Origin: Bradyrhizobium sp. Ec3.3
Lineage (GTDB): Bacteria > Pseudomonadota > Alphaproteobacteria > Rhizobiales > Xanthobacteraceae
Assembly: GCF_000472925.1 (NCBI RefSeq)
Contig: NZ_AXAS01000045.1
Coordinates: 18,440 to 82,439 of the forward strand
DNA: 64,000 bases
Direction of reading: 5' to 3'
In this document: positions 39,043 to 46,875 of the stretch, one piece after another
Numbering within the stretch: position 1 is the stretch's first letter
How the letters are laid out: each line of letters begins with the position of its first letter
Translations under genes and position numbers: made by a program
Notes under the pieces: model-generated
Databases searched by the model: none
What the model was told of the DNA's origin: nothing
Seen by the model: only the letters and a program-made list of their open reading frames with translations

Positions 39043-39157
39043 GTCTCCTCCTTCTCCACAAAAGATCGGCCACGTTGGGTGTAGCGACGGCGCGTGTTTC
39101 GCACGCGCTCGTCGCTACAGCCCAAGCGTGCCCCATCGTCACCTGCCGACGTGCGCA

Positions 39158-39544
39158 TCATGAGTTTGCGGGTTTAGCTGACCTCGGCCGCGCGCTGAGG
39201 CCGGCTTCGGCGATCACATCGCCGGCGATGAGGCGGCCTTGTAGCACGAGCGCGATGTTGTCACCGCCGACATCGCGGATCGCTGTCTGCGTCTTACGCA
39301 ATGATTTCGCCGCGATGTCGACGGTGAGTGTGCGCTCCGGCAGGCGAATACGCAAGGTGATGCGCGGCTTGCCCTCGGGGGCGGCGACGGCGAGCAGCTC
39401 GGTCGCATTGAGCGTGAGGCTGACCTTGAGCCGTTGAGCGGTGAGTGTGCCGGGGCGTGGCGGCAGGGTGAGCCTGCCCGGGCGTGGTGTGGCGTCATTG
39501 CGGCCGCCATCGCCGCGTCGCGCGCCGGGATCAAAAATGCTCAT
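39158..39544 (-). CDS. Small protein of unknown function in mobile-element cluster
   Basis: A 128-residue protein. The second half (LTLNATELLAVAAPEGKPRI; RIRLPERTLTVDIAAKSLRK; ALVLQGRLIAGDVIAEAGL) looks like a small beta-rich domain often found next to DUF927/primase genes of integrated elements in Rhizobiales. The first 35 residues are basic and disordered. It overlaps the upstream gene by 4 bases (ATGA-type). Confidence 0.55.
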   Translation of the reverse strand: MSIFDPGARRGDGGRNDATPRPGRLTLPPRPGTLTAQRLKVSLTLNATELLAVAAPEGKPRITLRIRLPERTLTVDIAAKSLRKTQTAIRDVGGDNIALVLQGRLIAGDVIAEAGLSARPRSAKPANS

Positions 39545-40083
39545 GGCTTTCGCTCCTCCATCGGCTGGCTTCCCGGGAACACGACTTGCATCACGCGCTC
39601 GAACTCGATCGCAATGAACTCGGGGAATACGCCAAGCTCCGCCAGTCGCCGGCGCAGGTCGCGGTCAAGAGCAGCCTGATCGAGCCCGATGCCGAGGCGG
39701 CGGCGGTCGCCTTCCTGCTCGTACCAGCGGGCAAGATCGCGGATCGTGTATTGGCTTAAGCCCCACTCGTCTGGCTGGGCCGGCGGCTCGGGCTCGGCCG
39801 CGGGCCTCGCTGCAGCTAGAACTTTTCCAGTGGTTACAGTGGTTACGGTGGTTACAGGTTTGGAAAGGCGAGGGTTCTCTGTAACCATTGCATTTTCGGC
39901 ACTGGTTACACTGGTTACAGCAGGTCCGCGTTGTAACCACTGTAACCAGTCGCACGGAACGCACTGGTTACAGGAAACCCCAGGCTTTTCAGCATTGTAA
40001 CCACTGTAACCAGTGTAACCACCAGAATTGGCAGAGCTTGAACCGAAACGCGCGGCCAACCGGCGCAAAGCATCACTCGCCAT
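39541..40083 (-). CDS. Protein with repeat-encoded N-terminus (GGTTAC array), unknown function
   Basis: The 180-residue protein has a strange N-terminal half, translated from the GGTTAC/GTAACC array at 39832-40020: GYTGYSGYN, CNQCVPC, LQWLQR, VTSVTSAEN, VTTVTTVTT. The C-terminal half is ordinary and helical (WGLSQYTIRDLARWYEQEGD; LDRDLRRRLAELGVFPEF). Three different peptides arise because the arrays sit in different frames or strands. The DNA repeat, not the peptide, seems to be what is kept. The ATG overlaps the end of the DUF927 pseudogene. Confidence 0.65.
   Translation of the reverse strand: MASDALRRLAARFGSSSANSGGYTGYSGYNAEKPGVSCNQCVPCDWLQWLQRGPAVTSVTSAENAMVTENPRLSKPVTTVTTVTTGKVLAAARPAAEPEPPAQPDEWGLSQYTIRDLARWYEQEGDRRRLGIGLDQAALDRDLRRRLAELGVFPEFIAIEFERVMQVVFPGSQPMEERKP
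39832..40020. repeat. Array of 12 GGTTAC / GTAACC motifs with 9-bp spacing
   Basis: GGTTAC occurs at 39832, 39841, 39850, 39904, 39913 and 39966; its inverse GTAACC at 39881, 39933, 39942, 39997, 40006 and 40015. Within each cluster the spacing is exactly 9 bases (unit TGGTTACAG). Six copies face each way. The array lies inside a reading frame, and 9 bp keeps the frame. It resembles iterons or a protein-binding array of a replicating element. Confidence 0.85.
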
Positions 40084-41071
40084 CGTCGCCGCCTTCTAAG
40101 ATCGTGCCGGAGATTACGTAGACGCGAACCGGGCCGTGACCTTCAATGCGTTGCAGGGCCTGTCGGCGTCAATCGCCGCCGCGCAGCAGGAAGCCTGCCT
40201 CGTCCACCGCCTTGGCCGCGCGCGCGGCGTTCAGTCCACGACAAACCTCGTCCCGCCAGCAGTCCGCGGTGATCAAATACTCGCGTTTGCCAGCTATTAG
40301 CTGCGTCCAGCCTGCCCGGTTGATGACGCGCTGCTCCTTCGGGCGGTCGTCGTCATCGTCGTCGTCGATGCGCTCGAAGCGCGATGCACCATGTGCGGCG
40401 ATGAAGGCGCGGACCTGCTTCAGCGCCCGCATGTCCTCGCCTGCACCAGCACCGCCGCGCGCGTCCAGCCAAGCCTTGATGCAGGCGCCTACCCTATTCA
40501 GTGCTTCTCCCTCGGGCCAGCCGGTGATGCCGTAAGCAGTGGCTAATTCGCCGGCGGCGGCGGTCACCGCCAACCGCTTAGCGACACTGCGCACCTGGCC
40601 GTCGGCACCCGGCCGGACATGCTCGTCCAAAAACCGTTGGCAGAGTGCACGCAGCGTAGAAACCAGCGCGTCTGGATCGGCGCCCCGTTCACGCGCAAGC
40701 TGTTCCAGATAGGCCCGCCCGGCCGTGCCGCAGTATGTGTGTGACGCCGCGCTCAGATGGTCGGAGAGCGCCGCGCCGGATGAAAAGCCATGCAGGGTTT
40801 GCCAGACGCCCCGTCCACCCCCGGCATCTGCCGCCAGTCCGATCATGCGCACGTCCTGACCGGCGCGCACGCGCTGGCCTGCCTCGAGTAGTTTCGCTTC
40901 CAGGCTAATTTCGCCGGTAGATAGGAACAGCGTGCGCCAGTTACGCTGCCGGCGAGAGCCGCCCTCGCGGTTCGCCCGCGCCTTGCCGGCGTTGTTGGCT
41001 AGCATGTAGACGACTTGGTCCATTTCGCGAGCATTCGCCTGCGAAATCTCGTCGAGGGTCAGTGCTTGCAT
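40073..41071 (-). pseudogene. DUF927 helicase-like protein, truncated and with in-frame TGA
   Basis: The protein reads LTLDEISQANAREMDQVVYM, then RNWRTLFLSTGEISLEAKLL, AGQDVRMIGLAADAG and HGFSSGAALSDHL, as in the C-terminal half of DUF927 proteins (primase-associated helicases of plasmids and integrated elements). The N-terminal half with the Walker motifs is absent before 41071. A TGA at 40169-40171 stops the frame after GFLLRGGD, but the same frame then continues with the family's usual end (GHGPVRVYVISGTIL) to the stop at 40073. A 7-aspartate-rich stretch (RIDDDDDDDRP) is also present. Confidence 0.75.
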
Positions 41072-41166
41072 TCGCCAAACGGCAAAATACCCGGCAATTT
41101 CAAGGATTACTTCTTATATAAACCATTGATTCTAATACATTATAAGCGACACAGAAAGCGGCAAAA

Positions 41167-42180
41167 TTGGCCTTTCCCACCACTATGGAGCCCCTCCTCC
41201 CCGAGGAAAACAAGGGCCTTTCCGACCTCGCAACTGACTTGGTTGCCAAGAGCAACGCTTTGGCTGGCCGCCTGCACCCCGTTAATCCAGCAGGGAATCG
41301 GCGACCTCGTCCGGTCGATGAACTGTTACTACAGCAACCTCATCGAGGGGCATCATACCCACCCGATCGACATCGACCGCGCGCTGGCAGGTGACTACAG
41401 CGCCGAACCCAAGAAGCGCAATCTTCAGCTTGAGCCCGCGCGCACATTGATGTGCAGCGGAAGATAGACCTTGGACGAGCCCCCTCCCCCTCGACATCAA
41501 AGGGGTTCGTCCTTTGGGTCCATAAGGAATTCTGCCAACAACTGCCTCCCGAAGGAAGAGAAGGTCATTCCCGGCGACTTGGGACAGATCCACGTCGAGG
41601 TCGGTCACCACTTCGCCCCGGCTCCCGATGATCTCGGCCCTTTGCTTGACCGCTTCGCTTCCGCTTACGACAATGAGAAGCTGCCCAAGATCGAGCGCAT
41701 CATCGGAGTTGCGGCTTCACACAACAGGCTACTGTGGATTCAACCGTTCGCGGATGGCAACGGACGCGTGGCACGGCTGTTCTCGCACGCCTTCCTCAAA
41801 GTACTTGGTATCGGCTCCAGCCTCTGGTCAGTCTCGCGTGGCCTGGCTCGCGCCGTCGACAAGTACAAGGCAGCGCTTCAAGCCGCCGACGAGCCCGCCG
41901 TGGAGACCTCGACGGTCGGGGTAACCTGACTCAGGCTGGCGTAATAGAGTTCTGCACGTTCTTCCTCACAAGCTGCGTGGACCAGGTGGTCTTCATGGAG
42001 TCGCTGTTCGCGCCCGCTGAACTCCAGCGACGTATGGAGATCTGGTGCGAAAAGGAAACGCGCGCCGATCGCTCCAGCGGGATTTGGATCGAGCGATCCA
42101 AGCTATCCTGGATGGTGTCCCCGGCGCTCAGCTCAAGGATAAGATTGGTGGTCTTGAAGCCCAAGGCAGAACTGACCTAG
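41167..42180 (+). pseudogene. Fic protein gene broken by several frameshifts
   Basis: Pieces of one Fic protein appear in order in three frames: EPLLPEENKGLSDLATDLV, then IGDLVRSMNCYYSNLIEGHH (the S/T-x-x-x-E-G-type inhibitory helix region), then the active site HNRLLWIQPFADGNGRVARL and finally LTQAGVIEFCTFFLTSCVDQ with LFAPAELQRRMEIW. Normal Fic proteins transfer AMP to target hydroxyls. Here at least three frameshifts prevent this. The ends of the gene are approximate. Confidence 0.8.
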
Positions 42181-42192
42181 CTGCTGGCAAAC

Positions 42193-42504
42193 GTGGAGGA
42201 GCGACCGCCCCTCCTGCATCCGAACATGGCGGAGATCTACCGCCAACGGATCGCTGCGCTCTATGAGAGCCTGCACAGCGAGGACGACAAGGCCGAGGCG
42301 GCTGAAGTGACGCTTGTGCCTGACGAGGCCGAGCTGGCGATCGTGCCGCGCGGCGACGTGGCCGCGATCCTCCGGTTCGCTGCGAACAAGAAAAACCCCG
42401 ACGTCCCTTTCGGAAGCCGAGGTTTTGAGCGTCTTGCTTTCGCAAGAGAATCGTTGGTTGCGGGTGGCACAACCACCGATACCGACATTCGCTTCAGGTT
42501 GTGA
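42193..42504 (+). pseudogene. C-terminal tail of a large serine recombinase
   Basis: The frame reads PPLLHPNMAEIYRQRIAALY, then ELAIVPRGDVAAILRFAANK, which is the usual end of resolvase-type large serine recombinases in Alphaproteobacteria. The N-terminal catalytic domain and most of the recombinase domain are missing. The tail carries a small internal deletion compared with the usual form (EVTLVPDEAE). It cannot recombine DNA. Confidence 0.65.
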
Positions 42505-42505
42505 T
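42470..42505 (+). repeat. 36-bp direct repeat, left copy
   Basis: CAACCACCGATACCGACATT and the following 16 bases match 57372-57407 at 31 of 36 positions, in the same orientation and 14.9 kb apart. The left copy is at the end of a serine-recombinase tail; the right one is at the start of an integrase remnant. Confidence 0.6.
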
Positions 42506-42710
42506 CTGAGCAGACAGTAGGCCTTGGACATATAGTCCGCTTCCGAAACTGGTTGATATTTCGATCCAAATCCCCCGGCTTGGGCAGGTTTTGCGCTCGT
42601 TGCAATCGGATGCGCACTTTTAGTGCTGAACCGCTTCATAGTGGAACGCTGCGCCGCTTAGAGAAGGTGATAGACCAGCGGCCGGCGCGAGATCGCGAGG
42701 GATGCCGCCT

Positions 42711-42807
42711 ATGCGCCAAATCCGATAATTCACTTTTATGTAATCTAGCACATAATTCGGCTTTATGCGCCAAATCCGATATTGTGATTTTATCGGATTT
42801 GACGCAT
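42711..42807. promoter_or_regulatory. hipBA operator: palindrome plus an extra half site
   Basis: The half site ATGCGCCAAATCCGAT occurs at 42711-42726 and again at 42765-42780, and in inverse form (ATCGGATTTGACGCAT) at 42792-42807. The last two form a palindrome of 16-base arms with one mismatch around an 11-base A/T-rich spacer. It ends 19 bases before the hipB ATG, so binding by HipB should block transcription (autoregulation). The region between is A/T-rich as expected for a promoter. Confidence 0.8.
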
Positions 42808-42826
42808 ACAGAGGTCGGAGAAACTC

Positions 42827-43078
42827 ATGACCGACTTAGCAAGGACACCACAGCAGATAGGCAATCTGGTACGCCGCGCCCGCAAAAAGCGCGACCTCAG
42901 TCAGACGCAACTCGGCGACCGCGCGGGAGTGCGGCAAGAGACCATCTCCCTGATCGAGACCGGCAATCCGGCGGCAAGGCTGGAGACCATCCTCGTCGTT
43001 CTCGCCGCTCTCGACCTTGAATTCAGGATTGTGACCCGCGGCAAAGCCAGCCCCGCGGACATTGAGGACGTCTTCTGA
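42827..43078 (+). CDS. hipB: HipB-type antitoxin (XRE family)
   Basis: The 83-residue protein has a Cro/CI helix-turn-helix (IGNLVRRARKKRDLSQTQLG, DRAGVRQETISLIETG) that covers about residues 10-65. HipB binds HipA and represses the operon. The palindrome directly upstream is its likely operator. The stop overlaps the hipA start (TGATG), as in other hipBA operons. Confidence 0.88.
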   Translation: MTDLARTPQQIGNLVRRARKKRDLSQTQLGDRAGVRQETISLIETGNPAARLETILVVLAALDLEFRIVTRGKASPADIEDVF

Positions 43079-44391
43079 TGGCGCGCCGCCCTCGCCATGA
43101 GCCGCTGCGTGTGCTCATCAACGACCGCCTTGTCGGCCGCCTTAGTAAGGCGGCAACTGGCGCTATTGAATTCCGGTACGAGGACGACTGGCTCGGGTGG
43201 GAGCATGCCCTACCCGTCTCGGTCTCGCTACCGCTGCGCGAGGATGCCTTCCGCGGTGAAACCGTCGCGGCTGTCTTCGATAATCTGCTCCCCGACTCTG
43301 ATGCGCTGCGCCGCCGTGTGGCGCAAAAGGTCGGTGCCGCCGGGACTGACGCCTACCGCCTGCTCGCGGCCATAGGCAGGGATTGCGTCGGCGCTCTGCA
43401 ATTCGTCGGCGACAACGAAGATGGTCGCCATGGCGATGGTCACACTGTCGCCGGCGAGGTCGTCGACGACGAGGCGATCGAAAAGCTTCTCAAAGGGCTT
43501 GCCCAGGCTCCGCTCGGGCTGACGCGCGATGATGATTTCCGGATTTCTGTGGCAGGCGCGCAGGAGAAGACGGCGCTCCTGCAGCATGGCAGCAACTGGC
43601 TCAAGCCGCACGGCACCACTCCGACAACTCATATTTTCAAGACGCAGATAGGGGAGTTGCCGAACGGCATCGATCTCTCGAACAGCGTCGAGAATGAATA
43701 TTACTGTCTCAAGTTAGCAGAGTCTTTCGGTCTTCCAGTGAACAGGGCGGAGATCACGACCTTCGGCAAGACGACGGCACTGGTAATCGAGCGCTTTGAT
43801 CGGAGATGGACGAGAGATGGCCGTCTGCTCCGCCTGCCGCAGGAAGATTGCTGTCAGGCCCTATCAGTCCCACCCACGCGCAAATATCAGAGCGACGGCG
43901 GCCCCGGTATGGTAAAGCTTCTTAATCTGCTCAAAGGTAGCGACACGCCAGCCGATGATCAGGCGACGCTGCTCAGGGCGCAACTTTTCTTCTGGCTAAT
44001 TGGCGCAACCGACGGCCATGCGAAGAATTTCAGCATCTTCCTTTCGCCCGGCGGCGGCTACCACCTGACACCGCTCTACGACGTGCTCACGGCACAACCT
44101 AGCCTCGACACCGGCCAAATCCAACGCAAACAGATGAAGCTCGCAATGTCTGTGGGGACAAACAACCACCACAGAATTGGCGAAGTGCAGGGCCGGCATT
44201 TCGTGCAGACGGGCGAAGCAGCGGGCGTACCGAAAAAGCTGGTACAGGACTCAATCGAAGTAGTAGCTGCCACCGCTGAAGTTGCTTTCGCCAAAATCGA
44301 AGGCGAGCTGCCAAAGGGATTTCCAGAGGCAATTCACGCTTCCGTGAAAGCCGCCGCTATGCAGCGCATGGGTACATTGAAAGTGCGATAG
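43078..44391 (+). CDS. hipA: HipA-type serine/threonine kinase toxin
   Basis: The 437-residue protein has the HipA N-terminal domain (VLINDRLVGRLSKAATG; LPLREDAFRGETVAAVFDNL), the substrate and ATP region (SVAGAQEKTALLQHG; HIFKTQIG), LVIERFDRRW and the kinase active site ATDGHAKNFSIFL with catalytic aspartate (about 303) and asparagine. HipA phosphorylates a tRNA synthetase in E. coli and arrests growth. All motifs are intact and the length is normal. The gene is coupled to hipB. Confidence 0.92.
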   Translation: MARRPRHEPLRVLINDRLVGRLSKAATGAIEFRYEDDWLGWEHALPVSVSLPLREDAFRGETVAAVFDNLLPDSDALRRRVAQKVGAAGTDAYRLLAAIGRDCVGALQFVGDNEDGRHGDGHTVAGEVVDDEAIEKLLKGLAQAPLGLTRDDDFRISVAGAQEKTALLQHGSNWLKPHGTTPTTHIFKTQIGELPNGIDLSNSVENEYYCLKLAESFGLPVNRAEITTFGKTTALVIERFDRRWTRDGRLLRLPQEDCCQALSVPPTRKYQSDGGPGMVKLLNLLKGSDTPADDQATLLRAQLFFWLIGATDGHAKNFSIFLSPGGGYHLTPLYDVLTAQPSLDTGQIQRKQMKLAMSVGTNNHHRIGEVQGRHFVQTGEAAGVPKKLVQDSIEVVAATAEVAFAKIEGELPKGFPEAIHASVKAAAMQRMGTLKVR

Positions 44392-44394
44392 CGA

Positions 44395-44640
44395 GCACTG
44401 CGGTACAGATTGACGACATCATCGAGATCACATGGCCGCGTGTGCTCGGCCCGCGCCCTGAATTTTTCGGCGAAGGCTTCGACATGGTCATAGGCGAGCA
44501 CCTCGGTCCCATCTTGCATCGGAATAGGGATGGAAGATTTCGACGATCTCGGGCGGCAGCATCTGCTTGTCGAGGCCGAGATCGGCCACCGGCTTCTTCA
44601 GGGCCGGGGAATCGATGCGAAAAACTCTAGCCAAAAATGG
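44395..44640 (-). pseudogene. AbiEii-type nucleotidyltransferase toxin remnant, frameshifted
   Basis: On the minus strand one frame reads QMLPPEIVEIFHPYSD and the next continues EVLAYDHVEAFAEKFRARAE and RPCDLDDVVNLYRSA. This is the pattern after the catalytic part of AbiEii/AbiGii toxins (the usual text is YALEEIxAEKxRAL...RPRDLYDV). The N-terminal catalytic part is missing, and a frameshift near 44515 separates the two pieces. AbiEii toxins block growth after phage infection. Confidence 0.5.
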
Positions 44641-44733
44641 TCCAGTTTGCCGGCCTCAGATCACGCTCTATCGCCGTAACTACTTTCCGCTCCAGAGCTC
44701 CTTTCGCTCAGTTACTGACGTCTGCTCGACCGG

Positions 44734-45642
44734 CTATGCTGCCAAATTGGCCAGGACGTCAGCCTTTTCCAAGCTGACTCGGAGCGCTTCATCCGACACG
44801 TGGGTATAAATTTCGGTCGTTGAGATGCTAGAATGCCCAAGCAATTTTTGAACGAACCGAATATCCACACCGCGCTCGATCAATAGAGTTGCAGCCGTGT
44901 GACGTAACATGTGGGGCGTAATCCGGCGCCCGCTGGTTGACACCTCAGAATGGCGACGAAGCGCAACGCGAACCGACTGAGGTCGCATTGGCCGCCGACG
45001 TCGGTTCTCAAAAAGGTGCGCGTCCCTAGTCGGTTGCTTTGCACGGCTCTCGAGGAGTTGCACGAGTTCGGACCGAAGCACGGCATCAGAGACATACACG
45101 TGTCGATCCCTTGCTCCTTTGCCTCGAATCCTGACGCGCGTCCCCTCCGGAGCCACATCGGAAACGAGTATCTTGCAGAGCTCACCAACCCTTATCCCGG
45201 TAGCGATCATCAGCCGAACCGCGATTGGAAGCGGCGCCGGCGATGAGGGGCATACTCTCCACGCGCTTGCCAGGGTTGACAACACTCCTCGAACTTCGGT
45301 CCGCGAGAGACAGCTGGGCAATCCTTTTCGTCGTGGAAGTTCTAGGCGCCAGTCATTGAACGGATTTGTCACGCCTTCCGAAGCTGCCATCCGGCGGTAG
45401 AATGTTCGCAGACAAGCGAAGCGTCGACGCGCAGTTGAAATCGAAAGCGTTCGCTTCTCTAACAGATCGGCGAGATACGCCCCAAGATCCGCACTAGCCA
45501 CCGATTCCACTGAACGATCCAAGCCTACAAACCGATGAAAATCGTTCAGATCGATTGCATACGCTTCGAGGCTATGCGCGGAGAGCTGACGTTCAACCGC
45601 ACAATACCGCAAGTACTCGGCGACTGCTGTGCTGATCAGCAT
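44734..45642 (-). CDS. Tyrosine recombinase (XerC/phage-integrase family)
   Basis: From ATG 45642 the protein has 302 residues: an N-terminal SAM-like core-binding domain (VAEYLRYCAVERQLSAHSLE; STARRRFACLRTFYR) and a catalytic domain with the active residues R (IATGIRVGELCKI), H-x-x-R (HMLRHTAATLL), H (LLGHSSISTTEIY) and Y. All are intact. ATG 45642 has GGAG 10 bases upstream and is preferred to GTG 45651. It is divergent from the STAND gene at 45787 and may mobilise the module bracketed by the 18-bp repeats. Confidence 0.88.
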   Translation of the reverse strand: MLISTAVAEYLRYCAVERQLSAHSLEAYAIDLNDFHRFVGLDRSVESVASADLGAYLADLLEKRTLSISTARRRFACLRTFYRRMAASEGVTNPFNDWRLELPRRKGLPSCLSRTEVRGVLSTLASAWRVCPSSPAPLPIAVRLMIATGIRVGELCKILVSDVAPEGTRVRIRGKGARDRHVYVSDAVLRSELVQLLESRAKQPTRDAHLFENRRRRPMRPQSVRVALRRHSEVSTSGRRITPHMLRHTAATLLIERGVDIRFVQKLLGHSSISTTEIYTHVSDEALRVSLEKADVLANLAA

Positions 45643-45756
45643 CACAAGCACACTCCATTCACATCACGCAGTCTGTCTCTATCGCAAGATACTCGGGATT
45701 GGGATGGACTCGAATTCGTTCATGGTAAACGCCGTCTCAATCGGCTGGCCGCAGAG

Positions 45757-45774
45757 CACATAACTCGGAATTAT
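45757..45774 (+). repeat. 18-bp inverted repeat, left copy
   Basis: CACATAACTCGGAATTAT ends 12 bases before the ATG of the STAND gene. The exact inverse lies at 49349-49366 at the start of the convergent ATP-grasp gene. The pair brackets the two-gene module. Confidence 0.85.
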
Positions 45775-45786
45775 TGTTAGATTGGC

Positions 45787-46827
45787 ATGACCGCCGACCT
45801 CTCCGAACTGCTCGGTTTCGACCACCTGGTTCCTTTATTGACAAAGCGTTTCATAGAGGAGGGCGCAAAACGCTTAGTGATCCGAGGACCGTCCGGGACA
45901 GGAAAGACGACCCTTGCTCGAGCTGTATCTCAAAACATTGCTGACGCCGGTTGCAGCATAGTCTGGCTGAGGGGAGACGCGGGTCGTACCGAAGAAAGCT
46001 ACTTCCCAATTCGGTCGGCCCTGCAAACAGGAAGTATTAGTCGCCTGCTTGGTAAGGGTGCCAAACTGATTGGCGGCCTCGCCGAAGACTTTCTTCCGAT
46101 GGGACGGGCGACTGCTAAGACTCTAGTGAGCTTGCTGCCAAGCGCGGTTACTGGGGAGAAAGATGCTCAATCTACAGATGCTCCAAGGGAGTTCACTTCG
46201 ATGCTTGCGAGATTGCGCAAGCGCCATAGGGTCTTATTGATTGCGGACGACATCCAGTACTTTGACAAAAATACGCTTGGCCTTATCGACGAGATACTTA
46301 ACACTGCGATCTTCGATCCGAATTCGCATAGCGAAGACATCGGACTCTTGTCAGTACTAAATACGGATGCGGCAATTACCGCCGCCTACGCTGATCGCAT
46401 TAATTCGCTTACCGCGACGATGACTGCGACCAGCCTGAGATATTGTACTAGTGCAAGGTTTTCAGACGTTCTGAAGGCCCTCGGATTAACAACGACCTTG
46501 CCTCCGGCTGCAGTCAAACTGTTGTACGAATGCAGTGGAGGTCATCTTCACATTGCAAAGTTCATTGTCGAAGAAATGAGAACCCTCTCCTTTGGAGAAA
46601 TTAGCTCGTCAGAGTACTCGGATCTCTTGCACTACGTGATCCAAAAGCGTCTGGAGCACTCCGCACCGGAGCCAAAGACGCTACTTTCACTGATGTGTTC
46701 AGCTGCACATATTGGCCGCAGCTTTACTCAGGAAGAGCTCGTTTGCCTAACCGGCATCGATGCTCCGACATTGCGAAAATGGTTACGCGCAGCCTCCGCT
46801 CTTGGCTTCGTGGAAACAGAAAATTAA
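45787..46827 (+). CDS. AAA/STAND ATPase, N-terminal part before in-frame TAA
   Basis: The 346-residue product has Walker A in RGPSGTGKTTLARAVSQ (about 33-42), Walker B in RVLLIADDIQYFDKNTL (about 157), a helical lid and a winged helix (LLSLMCSAAHIGRSFTQEEL; DAPTLRKWLRAASALGFVE). It ends at TAA 46825-46827. The same frame goes on directly with IVRFSHEIVRSYFLKYVLER, the usual next step of STAND/AAA_16 proteins, so this is the first part of one 826-residue protein. STAND NTPases are signal-dependent switches in bacterial immunity and regulation. No N-terminal effector domain precedes the ATPase. Confidence 0.82.
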   Translation: MTADLSELLGFDHLVPLLTKRFIEEGAKRLVIRGPSGTGKTTLARAVSQNIADAGCSIVWLRGDAGRTEESYFPIRSALQTGSISRLLGKGAKLIGGLAEDFLPMGRATAKTLVSLLPSAVTGEKDAQSTDAPREFTSMLARLRKRHRVLLIADDIQYFDKNTLGLIDEILNTAIFDPNSHSEDIGLLSVLNTDAAITAAYADRINSLTATMTATSLRYCTSARFSDVLKALGLTTTLPPAAVKLLYECSGGHLHIAKFIVEEMRTLSFGEISSSEYSDLLHYVIQKRLEHSAPEPKTLLSLMCSAAHIGRSFTQEELVCLTGIDAPTLRKWLRAASALGFVETEN

Positions 46828-46875
46828 ATAGTTCGCTTCTCACACGAGATCGTCAGGTCCTATTTTCTAAAGTAC

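Noticed and set aside
39832..40020. GGTTAC array considered as a CRISPR
   Set aside because: Units are 9 bp, in both directions, without spacers of constant length and inside a gene; no cas gene is present.
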